Of a stretch of 64,000 nucleotides of DNA, positions 33,876-42,986 are shown piece by piece. Under the pieces are notes generated by a model. That model had not been told where the DNA came from, made no database searches, and worked only from the letters and a program-made list of their open reading frames with translations. The stretch lies in NCBI RefSeq assembly GCF_044457565.1, contig NZ_JBITGZ010000003.1, positions 62,001-126,000 on the forward strand, given 5' to 3'. Position numbers and translations under genes: made by a program. Source of the DNA: Kitasatospora sp044457565 (lineage in GTDB: Bacteria; Actinomycetota; Actinomycetes; Streptomycetales; Streptomycetaceae). Position 1 is the first letter of the stretch. The number at the start of each line of letters is the position of its first letter.

Positions 33876-36800
33876 GAATCTGTTCCTTCCGCTGGAGCGG
33901 GTGGTGCTGGAGCTGCGGTTGCTGCGCTTGCTTCGGGTGATGCAGGTGATGCGGATGATGCCGACGGTTCGAACCTACCGGGCGCACCGGGCGCGGCGGT
34001 CAGCGCGGGTGGCACCGGCGCCGAGGTGAGGGCCCGGCGGGTCGGCGCCGAGAGGTCGAACAGCAGCGGGCGGGGCACGGCCGGGGCGGCGGCTCCGGGC
34101 CGCTCGGCGCCCGTACCGCCCGACCCGGCGCCCGATCCCTTGCCCGACGCGGCGTCCGCTGCCGTACCCCGCACCGCGGTCAGCGAACCGGGACGGGCTC
34201 CGCGGCCGCGGGTGAAGCCGCGCTGGAAGGACGTGAAGGTGGCCCTGGCCTCCTCGGGCGAACGCTCGCGCACGGGATCGGCGGCCTGCTCGGCCGCGCC
34301 GGCCTCCCGCGCGGCGCGCTCCCTGAGCCGCTGCTCCTTGAGCTGGGGCGCCAGGTTGGCCTGGCGGACCCGCCGCGGCAGCAGTCCGGCGGCCGGTGCA
34401 GCGGCTGCGCCGGCAGCCGGGACGGCGAGCAGCGGCACCACGGCGGGCGCGCCGGCGTGGGGCACCGCGGCGGCGGGCGCGGCGGCGGCCTCGGGGCTGT
34501 CGACGGCCGGCTCGGCGGTAGCGCCGGAGCCCGCGACGTCGACAGCCCCGTCGGCCGGCTCCCCGGCCCGGCGGTGTCGGCCCCTGCCGGGCGTCGCCGG
34601 GGCCTCGCCGGAGGCACCGTCAGCGGCCGGCCCGTCGGCGCCACCGGTGGAGCCAGCACCGGAGGCACCGGCGCCGGCCTGACCCTTGGCGACCGCCACC
34701 GCCGGCGCCGGTACGAGCATCGGCCCGGACCCGGCCGCCCGCCGGCGGGGCAGCCCACCGGGCGCCTTGGCCGGCTCGACCATCGCGGGTCGCGGCCCGC
34801 CGCTGACGCGCGGCCCGGGGCGGACCGGCTGGTCCTCGTCCGGCGCCGTCCCCTCGCCGCCGTGCCGGTGCGCCCCGCCCTCGCCGAGCGAGGGCACCGC
34901 CACAAGCTCGCGCTGCCCCCGCCGTCCCCCTGCCGCGGGGGCTGGTCGGGCCGGGGCCTGGCCGGCGGGCTTCTCGCCCAGCAGGTCGGGCGCCTCGGCG
35001 AGCAGCTCGCGCGGGATCAGTACGACGGCCGAGGTGCCCCCGTACGGCGAGGGCCGCAGGTGCACCCGGATGCCGTGCCGACGGGCGAGCCGGCTGACCA
35101 CGAACAGGCCCAGCCGGTCGGTGTCGGCGAGGTCGAACTCCTGCTCCTCCGCGAGCCGCTGGTTGATGTCCGCGAGCACCTGCCCGCTCAGTCCCAGGCC
35201 CCGGTCGTCGATCTCCAGCGCGAAGCCGTGCGCCACCACCTCGCCCTGGACGGTGACCTGGGTCTGCGGCGGGGAGAACACCGCGGCGTTCTCGACCAGC
35301 TCGGCGATCAGGTGGGTGACGTCCGCGACCGCGCTGCCGAGCAGCCCGGTGCCGGGGAAGGGCCGGACGATCACCCGGGCGTAGTCCTCCACCTCACCGA
35401 CGGCGGCCCGCACCACGTCGACCATCCGCACCGGCTTGCGCCAGGCGCGGCCCGGCGAACCGCCGGAGAGGATGATCAGGCCCTCGGCGTGGCGGCGCAT
35501 CCGGGTGGTGAGGTGGTCGATCTTGAAGAGGTCCTCCAGCTCCGCCGGGTCCTCGGTGCGCCGCTCCATGGTGTCCAGCAGGGTGAGCTGGCGGTGCAGC
35601 AGCACCTGGCTGCGGCGGGCCAGGTTCACGAACACGGCCGAGACACCGCGCCGCAGTTCCGCCTGCTCGACGGCGGCCTCGACGGCGGCGCGCTGCACCG
35701 CGTTGATCGCCCGGCCGACCTGGCCGACCTCGGCCGGTCCGAAGTGGAGCTCCGGCGCCTCGGCCGCGATGTCCACCGACTCGCCACGGCGCAGCCTGAG
35801 CATCACCGAGGGCAGCCGGGTGGTGGCGAGCTCCTCGGCGGCGTTGCGCAGACCTATCAGCTCGCGGGCCAGGGCCCGGCCGATCCGGAAGGAGATCATG
35901 ACCGACAGGACCACCGCGACCAGACCGATCGCACCGGCGATGCCGCCGCGCCAGAGCAACCCGACCGCGTAGGACTTGGCGCGGGCGCCGATGCCCGCGG
36001 CCAGCCGGGTGTTGATCGCGCCGAGGTCCTCCAGCACGTGCCCGGAGGCCTCCGACCAGGCGTCCCCGCGCATCACCGCGGCGACCTTGTCGTAGCCGCC
36101 CGCCTCGTTGAAGTCGCGCTCCGCGCGCTCCAGCGCGATCCAGTTGTCGCTGGCGCGCAGGGCGAGGTAGTCGGTCTGGTCGCCCGGCTCCAGCTCGCCG
36201 ACGTACACGGTGAACAACGCCTGCTGGTTGTGCATCGAGTCGAGCGCGATCTGGTACTGGTCGGGGGTGACGCGCCCCACGGAGGAGCGCAGGCCCTCCA
36301 TCGCGGCGTCCTCCTGCGAGAGGTACTCGCGGGCGCGCGCCAGCTCGATCAGGATGGTGCCCTGGCGGGGCAGCTGGCCGCTCTGGCGGGAGACGAAGGC
36401 CGAGCGGAAGGCGAAGGTGGGCTTGAGCACGTCGCCGTACTGACGGATCGCGTAGTCCCAGCCCAGCGCGGAGCGTCCGATCTGGCTGCGCAGGCCCTTG
36501 AGCTGGTCGGCGGCCGTCAGCACGTCCTGGAACTTGGCCTGCTGGTTGGCGTCCAGCCCGCCGCCCCGGCCGCCGTTCTTCTGGCGCAGCGCCTGGGCGT
36601 CCCGGTCGGTGATGTCCTGGGCCCGCTGGAGGGCGTCGGCGGCGGCGCGCGAGCCCGGGTCGGCGAGCCTGAGCACGGCGGCGCGGCGCTCGGTCTGCAG
36701 GTCGCGCGCGTACTGGTCGACGGGCGTGCCGAAGGACTGGTACGTGCTGGTGACCTTCAGCTGGGTCCAGACGTCGCCGGCGGTGGCCAGGGTGGCGTAC

Positions 36801-36883
36801 GCCCACAGGGCCGTGAGCGCGACGATGGGCACCATGAGCAGCGCGATGATCTTCGCGCGGATCGAGCTGCTGCGCAGACGCAT
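33872..36883 (-). CDS. cvnA: Conservon sensor-kinase-like membrane protein CvnA
   Basis: This 1003-residue protein has a transmembrane segment at about residues 10-32 and an extracellular nitrate-sensor-like helical domain (about 40-300). A second membrane segment at about 305-330 is followed by HAMP-like sequence and a histidine-kinase-type ATPase domain (about 520-635: VENAAVFSPPQTQV, DRLGLFVVSRLARRHGIRV). The long C-terminal tail is Ala/Pro/Gly-rich and disordered. The dimerisation region has no clear H-box. It heads the operon. The ATG at 36883 has GAGGA upstream. Confidence 0.93.
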   Translation of the reverse strand: MRLRSSSIRAKIIALLMVPIVALTALWAYATLATAGDVWTQLKVTSTYQSFGTPVDQYARDLQTERRAAVLRLADPGSRAAADALQRAQDITDRDAQALRQKNGGRGGGLDANQQAKFQDVLTAADQLKGLRSQIGRSALGWDYAIRQYGDVLKPTFAFRSAFVSRQSGQLPRQGTILIELARAREYLSQEDAAMEGLRSSVGRVTPDQYQIALDSMHNQQALFTVYVGELEPGDQTDYLALRASDNWIALERAERDFNEAGGYDKVAAVMRGDAWSEASGHVLEDLGAINTRLAAGIGARAKSYAVGLLWRGGIAGAIGLVAVVLSVMISFRIGRALARELIGLRNAAEELATTRLPSVMLRLRRGESVDIAAEAPELHFGPAEVGQVGRAINAVQRAAVEAAVEQAELRRGVSAVFVNLARRSQVLLHRQLTLLDTMERRTEDPAELEDLFKIDHLTTRMRRHAEGLIILSGGSPGRAWRKPVRMVDVVRAAVGEVEDYARVIVRPFPGTGLLGSAVADVTHLIAELVENAAVFSPPQTQVTVQGEVVAHGFALEIDDRGLGLSGQVLADINQRLAEEQEFDLADTDRLGLFVVSRLARRHGIRVHLRPSPYGGTSAVVLIPRELLAEAPDLLGEKPAGQAPARPAPAAGGRRGQRELVAVPSLGEGGAHRHGGEGTAPDEDQPVRPGPRVSGGPRPAMVEPAKAPGGLPRRRAAGSGPMLVPAPAVAVAKGQAGAGASGAGSTGGADGPAADGASGEAPATPGRGRHRRAGEPADGAVDVAGSGATAEPAVDSPEAAAAPAAAVPHAGAPAVVPLLAVPAAGAAAAPAAGLLPRRVRQANLAPQLKEQRLRERAAREAGAAEQAADPVRERSPEEARATFTSFQRGFTRGRGARPGSLTAVRGTAADAASGKGSGAGSGGTGAERPGAAAPAVPRPLLFDLSAPTRRALTSAPVPPALTAAPGAPGRFEPSASSASPASPEASAATAAPAPPAPAEGTDS

Positions 36884-37250
36884 GGAGTCCTCGGTCGGGA
36901 TGTGCCAGGCGTGGACAGGGATCGGTCGGGACGGGTCGGGACGGCTGAGGGCTGAGGGCTGAGGGCTGCCGGAGGGGACCGGCCGCGGGATCTGCAAGAA
37001 CCTACTACACCCTGACCATTCGTTCGAAGGCCCGAACATATCCGAAACCTGACCGCCGCAGCGGATCCGGACGATATCTGTACCGGTTCTGTGATGGCAC
37101 GTGCCGATCTCGTCCCACCACGGTCACAAGCCTGGGCAGTGACGGTGCAATCCGATACCTTCGCTCCCACCTGCCCGACCTTCAGCGCCGCCCCACCGGA
37201 GGCCCGAACGGGCCCCGGCAGGCACAGCCGCAAACGGGGATGGGGGCAAC
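36884..37250. other. Divergent cvnA / acyl-CoA synthetase spacer with GGCTGAG repeats
   Basis: The heptamer GGCTGAG is repeated 3.7 times at 36943-36968 in the cvnA leader. A small palindrome, GTTCG-AAGGCC-CGAAC at 37022-37037, lies in the AT-richer middle, where both promoters probably sit. No gene is supported. Confidence 0.7.
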
Positions 37251-39077
37251 GTGCGCGAGGTCAGCAGCCCTGCCGTGTCCGAGCCGGCCGGCGGCGGGTT
37301 GGCCGACTCGCTCTACGACACCGCCGAGCGCTCCCCCGGGCTCGTCCAGCTGGCCCGCCGCGCCGACGGCTGCGCACCGTGGCGGGACGTCACGGCGGGC
37401 GCCTTCCGGGACGAGGTGATGGCGCTGGCCAAAGGCCTGCTCACGCGGGGCGTGCGGTACGGCGACCGGGTGGGCCTGATGTCCAGGACCCGCTACGAGT
37501 GGACCCTGTTCGACTACGCACTCTGGTCGGTCGGTGCGATCCCGGTGCCGATCTACCCGACCTCCTCCGCCGAGCAGGTGCGCTGGATCCTCGCCGAGAC
37601 CCAGGCGGTCGCCTGCATGGTGGAGAACGAGGACCACGCCATGACGGTCGGCGCGGTCTGCGACGCGCTGCCCGACCTGGCCGGCATCTGGCAGCTCGAC
37701 CGGGACTGCGTGAGTGTGATCACCGAGGACGGCCGGGGCGTGCCGGACTCCCTGGTGCACCGTCAGCGCCTCGGGGTCACCGCCGACAGCATCGCCACCG
37801 TGATCTACACCTCCGGCACCACCGGACGGCCCAAGGGCTGCCTGCTCACCCACGGCAATCTGGCCGCCGAGGCCGACGCGCTGCTCGGCGGCTGGCACGA
37901 CGTCTTCCACGACTCCGGCGGGGAGACCCCCTCCACCCTGCTCTTCCTGCCGATGGCGCACGTGTACGGGCGGATGGTGCAGATCGCGGCGCTGCGCGGC
38001 GGCTTCCGGATCGGCCACCTGCCCGAGCTCGCCACCGAGTCCCTGCTGCCCGCGCTGGCGTCCTACCGGCCGACCTTCCTGCACGCCGTGCCGTACATCT
38101 TCGAGAAGATCTTCCAGCAGGCCCGGCGGGCCGCCGAGCAGGCGGGCCGGCAGGAGCTGTTCGAGCAGGCCCGGCAGGTGGCGGTGGACTGGGCCGCGGC
38201 GCGCGAGCAGCGGGCGCTGGACCTCGGGCCGGGGCCCGGCCCCAAGCTCCGGCTGCGCCACCGGGCGTACGACCGGGTGGTCTACCAGCGGCTGCGGGAC
38301 GTGCTCGGCGGGCGGGTGCGCAACGTGATGTGCGGCGGCTCCACACTCAGCCGCGAGCTGGGGCTGTTCTTCGCCGGTGCCGGGCTGACCGTCTACGAGG
38401 GGTACGGGCTGACCGAGACCTCCGCCGCGGTCACCGCCAACCCACCGGGCCGGGCCAAGTTCGGCACGGTCGGCCGCCCACTGCCCGGCGCCTCGGTGGC
38501 GATCGCCGACGACGGCGAGGTGTGGGTACGCGGCGGGATGGTCTTCGGCGGCTACCTCAACCACCCGCGCTGCACCGCGGAGGCGCTGTACGGCGAGTGG
38601 TTCGGCACCGGGGACCTCGGCAGCCTCGACGAGGACGGCTACCTGACCATCACCGGCCGCAAGAAGGACCTGATCGTCACCAGCAGCGGCAAGAACCTCG
38701 CGCCCGCCGCCCTGGAGGCACGGGTCCAGGCCCATCCGCTGGTCTCGCAGTGCCTGGTGGTCGGCGACGACCGACCATACGTGGCCGCGCTGATCACCCT
38801 GGACGAGGCCGCCCTGGCGCACTGGCTCAAGACCCGGGGCCGGGAGCAGCCGGACGAGTGGGGCGTGCTGACCGACGAGGACCTGCACACCGAGATCCAG
38901 CGGGCCGTGGCGGCCGCCAACACCGCCGTCTCCCGGGCGGAGTCGATCCGGGCGTTCCGGCTGCTGCCCCGGGAGTTCAGCCTTGAGCAGGGGCTGATGA
39001 CGCCCTCACTGAAGCTGCGCAGGGCGGCGATCGCGGAGCGCTACGCGGCCGACATCGAGGAGCTGTACACGGCTTAG
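37251..39077 (+). CDS. Long-chain acyl-CoA synthetase (FadD15-like)
   Basis: This 608-residue AMP-forming ligase activates fatty acids to acyl-CoA. It carries the P-loop motif IYTSGTTGRPKGCLLTHGN at about residue 185, the VYEGYGLTETSAAVT motif, the TGDLGSLDEDGYL core motif, and the GRKKDLIVTSSGKNL hinge. Length fits the FadD15 group of bacterial long-chain ligases. The GTG at 37251 follows GGGGG. It stands alone, divergent from the conservon, and ends in front of a bidirectional terminator. Confidence 0.94.
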   Translation: MREVSSPAVSEPAGGGLADSLYDTAERSPGLVQLARRADGCAPWRDVTAGAFRDEVMALAKGLLTRGVRYGDRVGLMSRTRYEWTLFDYALWSVGAIPVPIYPTSSAEQVRWILAETQAVACMVENEDHAMTVGAVCDALPDLAGIWQLDRDCVSVITEDGRGVPDSLVHRQRLGVTADSIATVIYTSGTTGRPKGCLLTHGNLAAEADALLGGWHDVFHDSGGETPSTLLFLPMAHVYGRMVQIAALRGGFRIGHLPELATESLLPALASYRPTFLHAVPYIFEKIFQQARRAAEQAGRQELFEQARQVAVDWAAAREQRALDLGPGPGPKLRLRHRAYDRVVYQRLRDVLGGRVRNVMCGGSTLSRELGLFFAGAGLTVYEGYGLTETSAAVTANPPGRAKFGTVGRPLPGASVAIADDGEVWVRGGMVFGGYLNHPRCTAEALYGEWFGTGDLGSLDEDGYLTITGRKKDLIVTSSGKNLAPAALEARVQAHPLVSQCLVVGDDRPYVAALITLDEAALAHWLKTRGREQPDEWGVLTDEDLHTEIQRAVAAANTAVSRAESIRAFRLLPREFSLEQGLMTPSLKLRRAAIAERYAADIEELYTA

Positions 39078-39186
39078 CGGCGCGGCGCGGGCGACTGCAA
39101 GGGCGGTCGGGGCGCCGCTCCTTGTTCTCCGCTTCCCCTGCTCTCTCCCCACCCCGGCAAGGCTCACCTACTACCTGCACCGACGG

Positions 39187-39229
39187 CAGGTCGGCCCCCG
39201 GAGTCGTACCGGCTCCGGGGGCCGACCTG
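39187..39229. terminator. Bidirectional terminator, perfect 17-bp stem
   Basis: CAGGTCGGCCCCCGGAG (39187-39203) and its exact complement (39213-39229) enclose nine bases. It sits between the convergent acyl-CoA synthetase and SGNH hydrolase genes. Confidence 0.9.
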
Positions 39230-39240
39230 CTCACGGTGGG

Positions 39241-40038
39241 TCAGACCTGCGCGGAGAAGACCTGCAGGTAGCCGCCCGACTGACCGGCGGCCCTGGGGTG
39301 GTAGCTCTCGTCGATCGGCCAGGTGGTGCTGTTCAGCCAGACCGTGCCGCTCGCACAGATCTCGTGGCCGGTGAACGCTCCTCGGACATCACCGAAGCTG
39401 AAGCCCGCGTTCGCCGCCCGCTTGGCGATCACGTCGTCCAGCACGTCCGCCGCGCTGTTGATGGCGCTGCGCTTGGCGTCCCCGATCCCGAAGATGCAGC
39501 TGCCGCCGATCTTGTACAGGTGCGGGTAGCCCAGCACCACCACGCGCGCGTTGGGCGCCTTGGCGCGGATCTGCGAGTAGACGTTGTCCAGCAGGCCGGG
39601 GAGGGTGCTGGTGGCGTAGCTCTTCGCGGAGGCGACCGCGTTGAGGCAGGCACTGTCGGAGTCGAGCACGCAGGTCTGCATGGTGCTGGCGAAGCCCGCG
39701 TCGTTGCCGCCGATGCTGATGCTGACGAGGGTGGTGCCCGCGTCCAGCACGGAGAGCTGATTGTTGATCACATCGCCGGTTCTCGCACCCGAGCAGGCCA
39801 CGAAGGCGAAGGCCGAGGGTGCGTGGGCGTTCTTCCAGAGGTACGGGTACGCGTTCGTGCTGCGCTTGCAACCGCCGCTCTCGCTGGTGTAGCTGCCGGC
39901 GCCGACGCCGGAGGAGTACGAGTCACCGAGCGCGGCGTACCGGACGGTCGCGGCACTGGCCGACGAGGCGGCGAAGAAGGTGGTGAGGCTGACACATATC
40001 GCCATCAGGGCGACAAACACGGCACGGGTAGAGCGCAT
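39241..40038 (-). CDS. Secreted SGNH/GDSL hydrolase
   Basis: This 265-residue exported lipase or esterase has a signal peptide ending near ASA at residue 29. The mature enzyme has block I ALGDSYSSGVGAG with nucleophile Ser40, block III ISIGGNDAGF, and block V SYHPRAAG with the catalytic histidine. Several cysteines (GGCKRS, FVACSG, TCVLDSDSACL) fit the disulphide pattern of Streptomyces SGNH lipases. The ATG at 40038 follows GGAGG by four bases. Confidence 0.95.
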   Translation of the reverse strand: MRSTRAVFVALMAICVSLTTFFAASSASAATVRYAALGDSYSSGVGAGSYTSESGGCKRSTNAYPYLWKNAHAPSAFAFVACSGARTGDVINNQLSVLDAGTTLVSISIGGNDAGFASTMQTCVLDSDSACLNAVASAKSYATSTLPGLLDNVYSQIRAKAPNARVVVLGYPHLYKIGGSCIFGIGDAKRSAINSAADVLDDVIAKRAANAGFSFGDVRGAFTGHEICASGTVWLNSTTWPIDESYHPRAAGQSGGYLQVFSAQV

Positions 40039-40175
40039 GAGACCTCCACGGGAGTGATGTGGGTCACATACGTGATACCAGCCGGTAATCGACGTGAGAA
40101 GCGCTCATGCCAAAGATATTGACGGTCACTCTCCCCAAGGATGGGTTAACTCCTTTACGGAGAGCCGGTGTTGGG

Positions 40176-40670
40176 TCACACAAGGGGGAACTGCCACGCT
40201 GGTCGGGGGCCGCAGACGAGCTCCAACTCGAAGCCCTGACCATCGATCAGGTGGACGGCCTCGCCGGTGTCCACCCGCAGCACCCAGCCCGCCTCAAGTG
40301 CCGCGGCCACCGCCGGACGGGAACCGTGCACCGCAAGGTGGTTGAGCCCGGCGCGCAGCCGCTCGTGCCCACCCGGGAGCAGGGCGGGCGACTGCTCCAG
40401 CACCAGGTACGAGTCGCCCAGCCGCCAGCTGCGGCCGGCCGTCCAGTGCTGGAACGGCGCGCAGCCCAGCGCCAGCAGGACCGGCCCCCACTGCGCCTCG
40501 GCCAGCGCGAGGTCGTCCACCCAGAGCTCGACATGGTGGAAGAGCGAGCTCGCCCGGCGCTGCGCCTGCACCGGCGCCTTTGGCTGCGGCTGCTCCTCTG
40601 TCTGCGTCTGCGCCCGGACCTGCCCCTGGATGACAGCCGCGGTCTGCTGACCCTGCGCCTGCTCGGTCAT
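40176..40670 (-). CDS. VOC-family (glyoxalase-like) protein
   Basis: This 164-residue protein has a Gln-rich N-terminal tail (about 1-35) and one vicinal-oxygen-chelate domain: FHHVELWVDDLALAEAQWGP, then SYLVLEQSP, GLNHLAVHGS and LIDGQGFELELV. Family members are dioxygenases, glyoxalases or resistance proteins; the substrate here is not evident. The ATG at 40670 begins nine bases after the upstream NUDIX stop. A TTG at 40682 overlapping it is possible. The two genes look cotranscribed. Confidence 0.82.
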   Translation of the reverse strand: MTEQAQGQQTAAVIQGQVRAQTQTEEQPQPKAPVQAQRRASSLFHHVELWVDDLALAEAQWGPVLLALGCAPFQHWTAGRSWRLGDSYLVLEQSPALLPGGHERLRAGLNHLAVHGSRPAVAAALEAGWVLRVDTGEAVHLIDGQGFELELVCGPRPAWQFPLV

Positions 40671-40678
40671 CGCTCTCT

Positions 40679-41287
40679 TCAACTCCAGCCGGGGAAGACC
40701 ACGCAGCCGTCGACCGGCAGCTCCTCGATGGTCTCATTGGCGGCGGCCGGAACACCGAACCGAAGGGCCGCGGCGGCCACCGCCGCACGGGCCTGGTGCA
40801 GCCCCGGCGTGCCCCAGCCGAGCAGCTCCACCGCCAGACCGGGCGCGACCAGCAGCCGGCGGTAGTGCCGGCCGGAGGCCGGGTCCGGCGCCGTCGGCCC
40901 GACCGCCCGCAGCGCCGCCGCCATCCGCACCCGCGCGCACTCGTGCCCGCCGTTGGCGGAACCCACCCGGTCGTAGAGGTACCCGAGGTACTGCGGCGCG
41001 GCGATCAGCGCCTGGGCCTCCTCGCCCGCCTCGCGGGCCAGCGCCAGGCCCGGATCACCCGCGTCCTCGGGCTCCAGCGACCCGCCCGGCAGGCTGACGA
41101 CGCCGTCCCTGGGGTTCACCAGCGTGAGCACCCGCCCGTCCGGCGCGAACAGCCAGCCCCAGGACTGCTTGACCGGCAGCCCCGGTGGGACCAACTCCCC
41201 CGGCCGCCACGGCCACCCGGCGGTGGGACGCCGACGCACTCGGCCGAGCAGCTCGGCGATCTCCGCGCTGTACTCGATACTGCTCAC
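40679..41287 (-). CDS. NUDIX hydrolase with extended NUDIX box
   Basis: This 202-residue protein has a NUDIX motif beginning GGSLEPED and continuing AGDPGLALAREAGEEAQA. Compared with the standard pattern there are about three extra residues between the first Glu and the REAGEE core. Residues WGWLFAPDGRVLTLVNPRDG precede it, as usual. The GTG at 41287 has a GGGGGG run five bases upstream. It is immediately ahead of the VOC gene, which it may serve in the same clean-up process. The substrate is unknown. Confidence 0.82.
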   Translation of the reverse strand: MSSIEYSAEIAELLGRVRRRPTAGWPWRPGELVPPGLPVKQSWGWLFAPDGRVLTLVNPRDGVVSLPGGSLEPEDAGDPGLALAREAGEEAQALIAAPQYLGYLYDRVGSANGGHECARVRMAAALRAVGPTAPDPASGRHYRRLLVAPGLAVELLGWGTPGLHQARAAVAAAALRFGVPAAANETIEELPVDGCVVFPGWS

Positions 41288-41589
41288 CCGTCCCCCCTCT
41301 CCGGTCTCCTGGCCGGCTCCGGCGCTCGCCGGCCGACCGCCTCGGCTGTGGACCGGCAGGGTGGGGCCACCTCCGATCCGACTGTTGATCTTCCCGAATC
41401 TTCCCCGAACAGGCGGTCGATGAACAGCCCCGGCGCCGCGTGGCGCGACCACCACCCTGCCATCGGGTGTACCCGGGCCACTCCGCTCCCCCACGCACCG
41501 GAGCACCCCGGCGCCCCGGGGGCCGCACCGGTGGGCCGGATGGTCGGCCGCCGGATGGCCCGCGGGCGGCAGGCCATCCGGCGGCGGCG
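41288..41589 (-). terminator. Spacer with a perfect 14-bp hairpin (41547-41585)
   Basis: GCCGCCGGATGGCC (41547-41560) pairs exactly with 41572-41585, five bases after the stop of the 366-residue gene, and should terminate it. The rest of the 302-bp spacer, leading to the NUDIX start, has no gene. An AT-richer patch near 41385 is probably the NUDIX promoter. Confidence 0.75.
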
Positions 41590-42690
41590 CTACCCGTCGC
41601 CCTCCGCCACCTCCTCGGGCAGCTCGGGGAGCGGGAAGCCCGTTCGCGCCTCGACCTCCGCCGGGCCGCCGAGCCCCAGCGCCGCGTCGTCCGCCAGCGC
41701 GGCGAGCACCTCGGGCACCGCGAGCTGGGTCGGCCGCCCCTGGGCCAACCCCCAGCCCCGCACCTGCGGGGGCCGGCCCGGCACCGTGAGGCTGTGCAGG
41801 AGCATCACCCCCGACCCTCGGGCGGCCACCCCGGCGGCCAGGGTGACGCAGAAGGCCTCGGCGTCCCGCCCGCCGGCGAACAGTCGCCCGCCCTCGACGC
41901 AGACCTCCACCGCCGCCGTCAGCTGCTCCCCGTCCTCCGGGCCGTACGAGCGCAGCGTCAGCAGGTGGCAGCCCTCCCCCGCGCCCGCCGCCAGCGCCAG
42001 GTAGAGCCGGGCGACGTACTGCAGCACCGCCGCGAGTCGCGTCTCGGGCCGCCGCCCCCGCTCCAGCGCCGTGAGCAGTGCCGAGCAGCCGATCGAGATC
42101 CGCACCCGCGCCCGGTGGTCCTCGACCAGCACGGGCAGGAGCTCACCGAGCCGCTCCCCCGCATAGACGAAGGGCTCGCCCGCCAGGTCCGGATCGGCCG
42201 CGTAGGCGACCCGGGCCGCCGGATCCCCGGGTTCGAGGCCGGACTCCTCGCAGAAGTCCTCGAAGTCCGCCGGTTCGAGGATCCGCAGATGCACCTCCAG
42301 ACCCTGCGCGCAGAGCGCCCTGAGTTGGCGTTCCGTCCGCCGCAGGTACCCCTCGAAGCTGACCGCACCGAACAGCCCGTAGCGGCTGAGGCAGGCGAAG
42401 TCGCGGTGATCGGCGGCCAGCGCCAGCGCCACCGGCTGCGGCGGCGGCCCGCCGCGCGAGCGCCCCCGCCCGGCCCTGGCCCAGCCCCCACCCCCGGAGC
42501 CGGCGCCCGGGCCTGAGCCGCCGGCCCGGCCGGGCCCACTGCTGCCGCCCCCGCGCGGCTTGGCGCCCCTGGGCGGCGTGGCACCCGCCGAATGCCGCCC
42601 GGCGGCGGCGGGGTGCGAGCAGGCCGCGGCCCCGGGCGGGCGCGTGACGGTGGGATCGACGAAGAAGCGGTACTGATCGGGCTGGGACAT
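41590..42690 (-). CDS. Unrecognised 366-residue actinobacterial protein
   Basis: I do not recognise a family. Residues 1-15 are polar, and residues 16-85 are a Gly/Pro/Arg/Ala-rich low-complexity linker. From 86 on there is a compact, soluble, alpha/beta-like domain with acidic segments (RILEPADFEDFCEESGLEPG, LLPVLVEDHRARVRISIG). No signal peptide, membrane segment or catalytic motif stands out. The ATG at 42690 has GGAGGG just upstream, so it is surely expressed. It is monocistronic, divergent from sbcD. Confidence 0.75.
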   Translation of the reverse strand: MSQPDQYRFFVDPTVTRPPGAAACSHPAAAGRHSAGATPPRGAKPRGGGSSGPGRAGGSGPGAGSGGGGWARAGRGRSRGGPPPQPVALALAADHRDFACLSRYGLFGAVSFEGYLRRTERQLRALCAQGLEVHLRILEPADFEDFCEESGLEPGDPAARVAYAADPDLAGEPFVYAGERLGELLPVLVEDHRARVRISIGCSALLTALERGRRPETRLAAVLQYVARLYLALAAGAGEGCHLLTLRSYGPEDGEQLTAAVEVCVEGGRLFAGGRDAEAFCVTLAAGVAARGSGVMLLHSLTVPGRPPQVRGWGLAQGRPTQLAVPEVLAALADDAALGLGGPAEVEARTGFPLPELPEEVAEGDG

Positions 42691-42986
42691 GGGCCCTCCC
42701 TGTGCTCTCGGACGGCCACCCGGGGACCCGGGTGGCCGGCAGTCGAGAACATACACAGCGTCACCGACAATCCACTCTCCGCGACGGCCGGCCCGGCCTC
42801 GCGGGCTCCGTCGGTGCTGCCGGATCCGGCCCGGGCGCCCCCGCCCGGATGAGAGGCTGGATGCCGCCGCGGACCAGGTGTTGTCAGTGGCAGCTGTGAT
42901 ACTCGGTGCCGCCGGTGGTCCCGATGCCGGCGGGGTACCGATCTGGAGGGAGCGGACGTGGCAAGTACGCAGGTGAGGGCGGTGCG

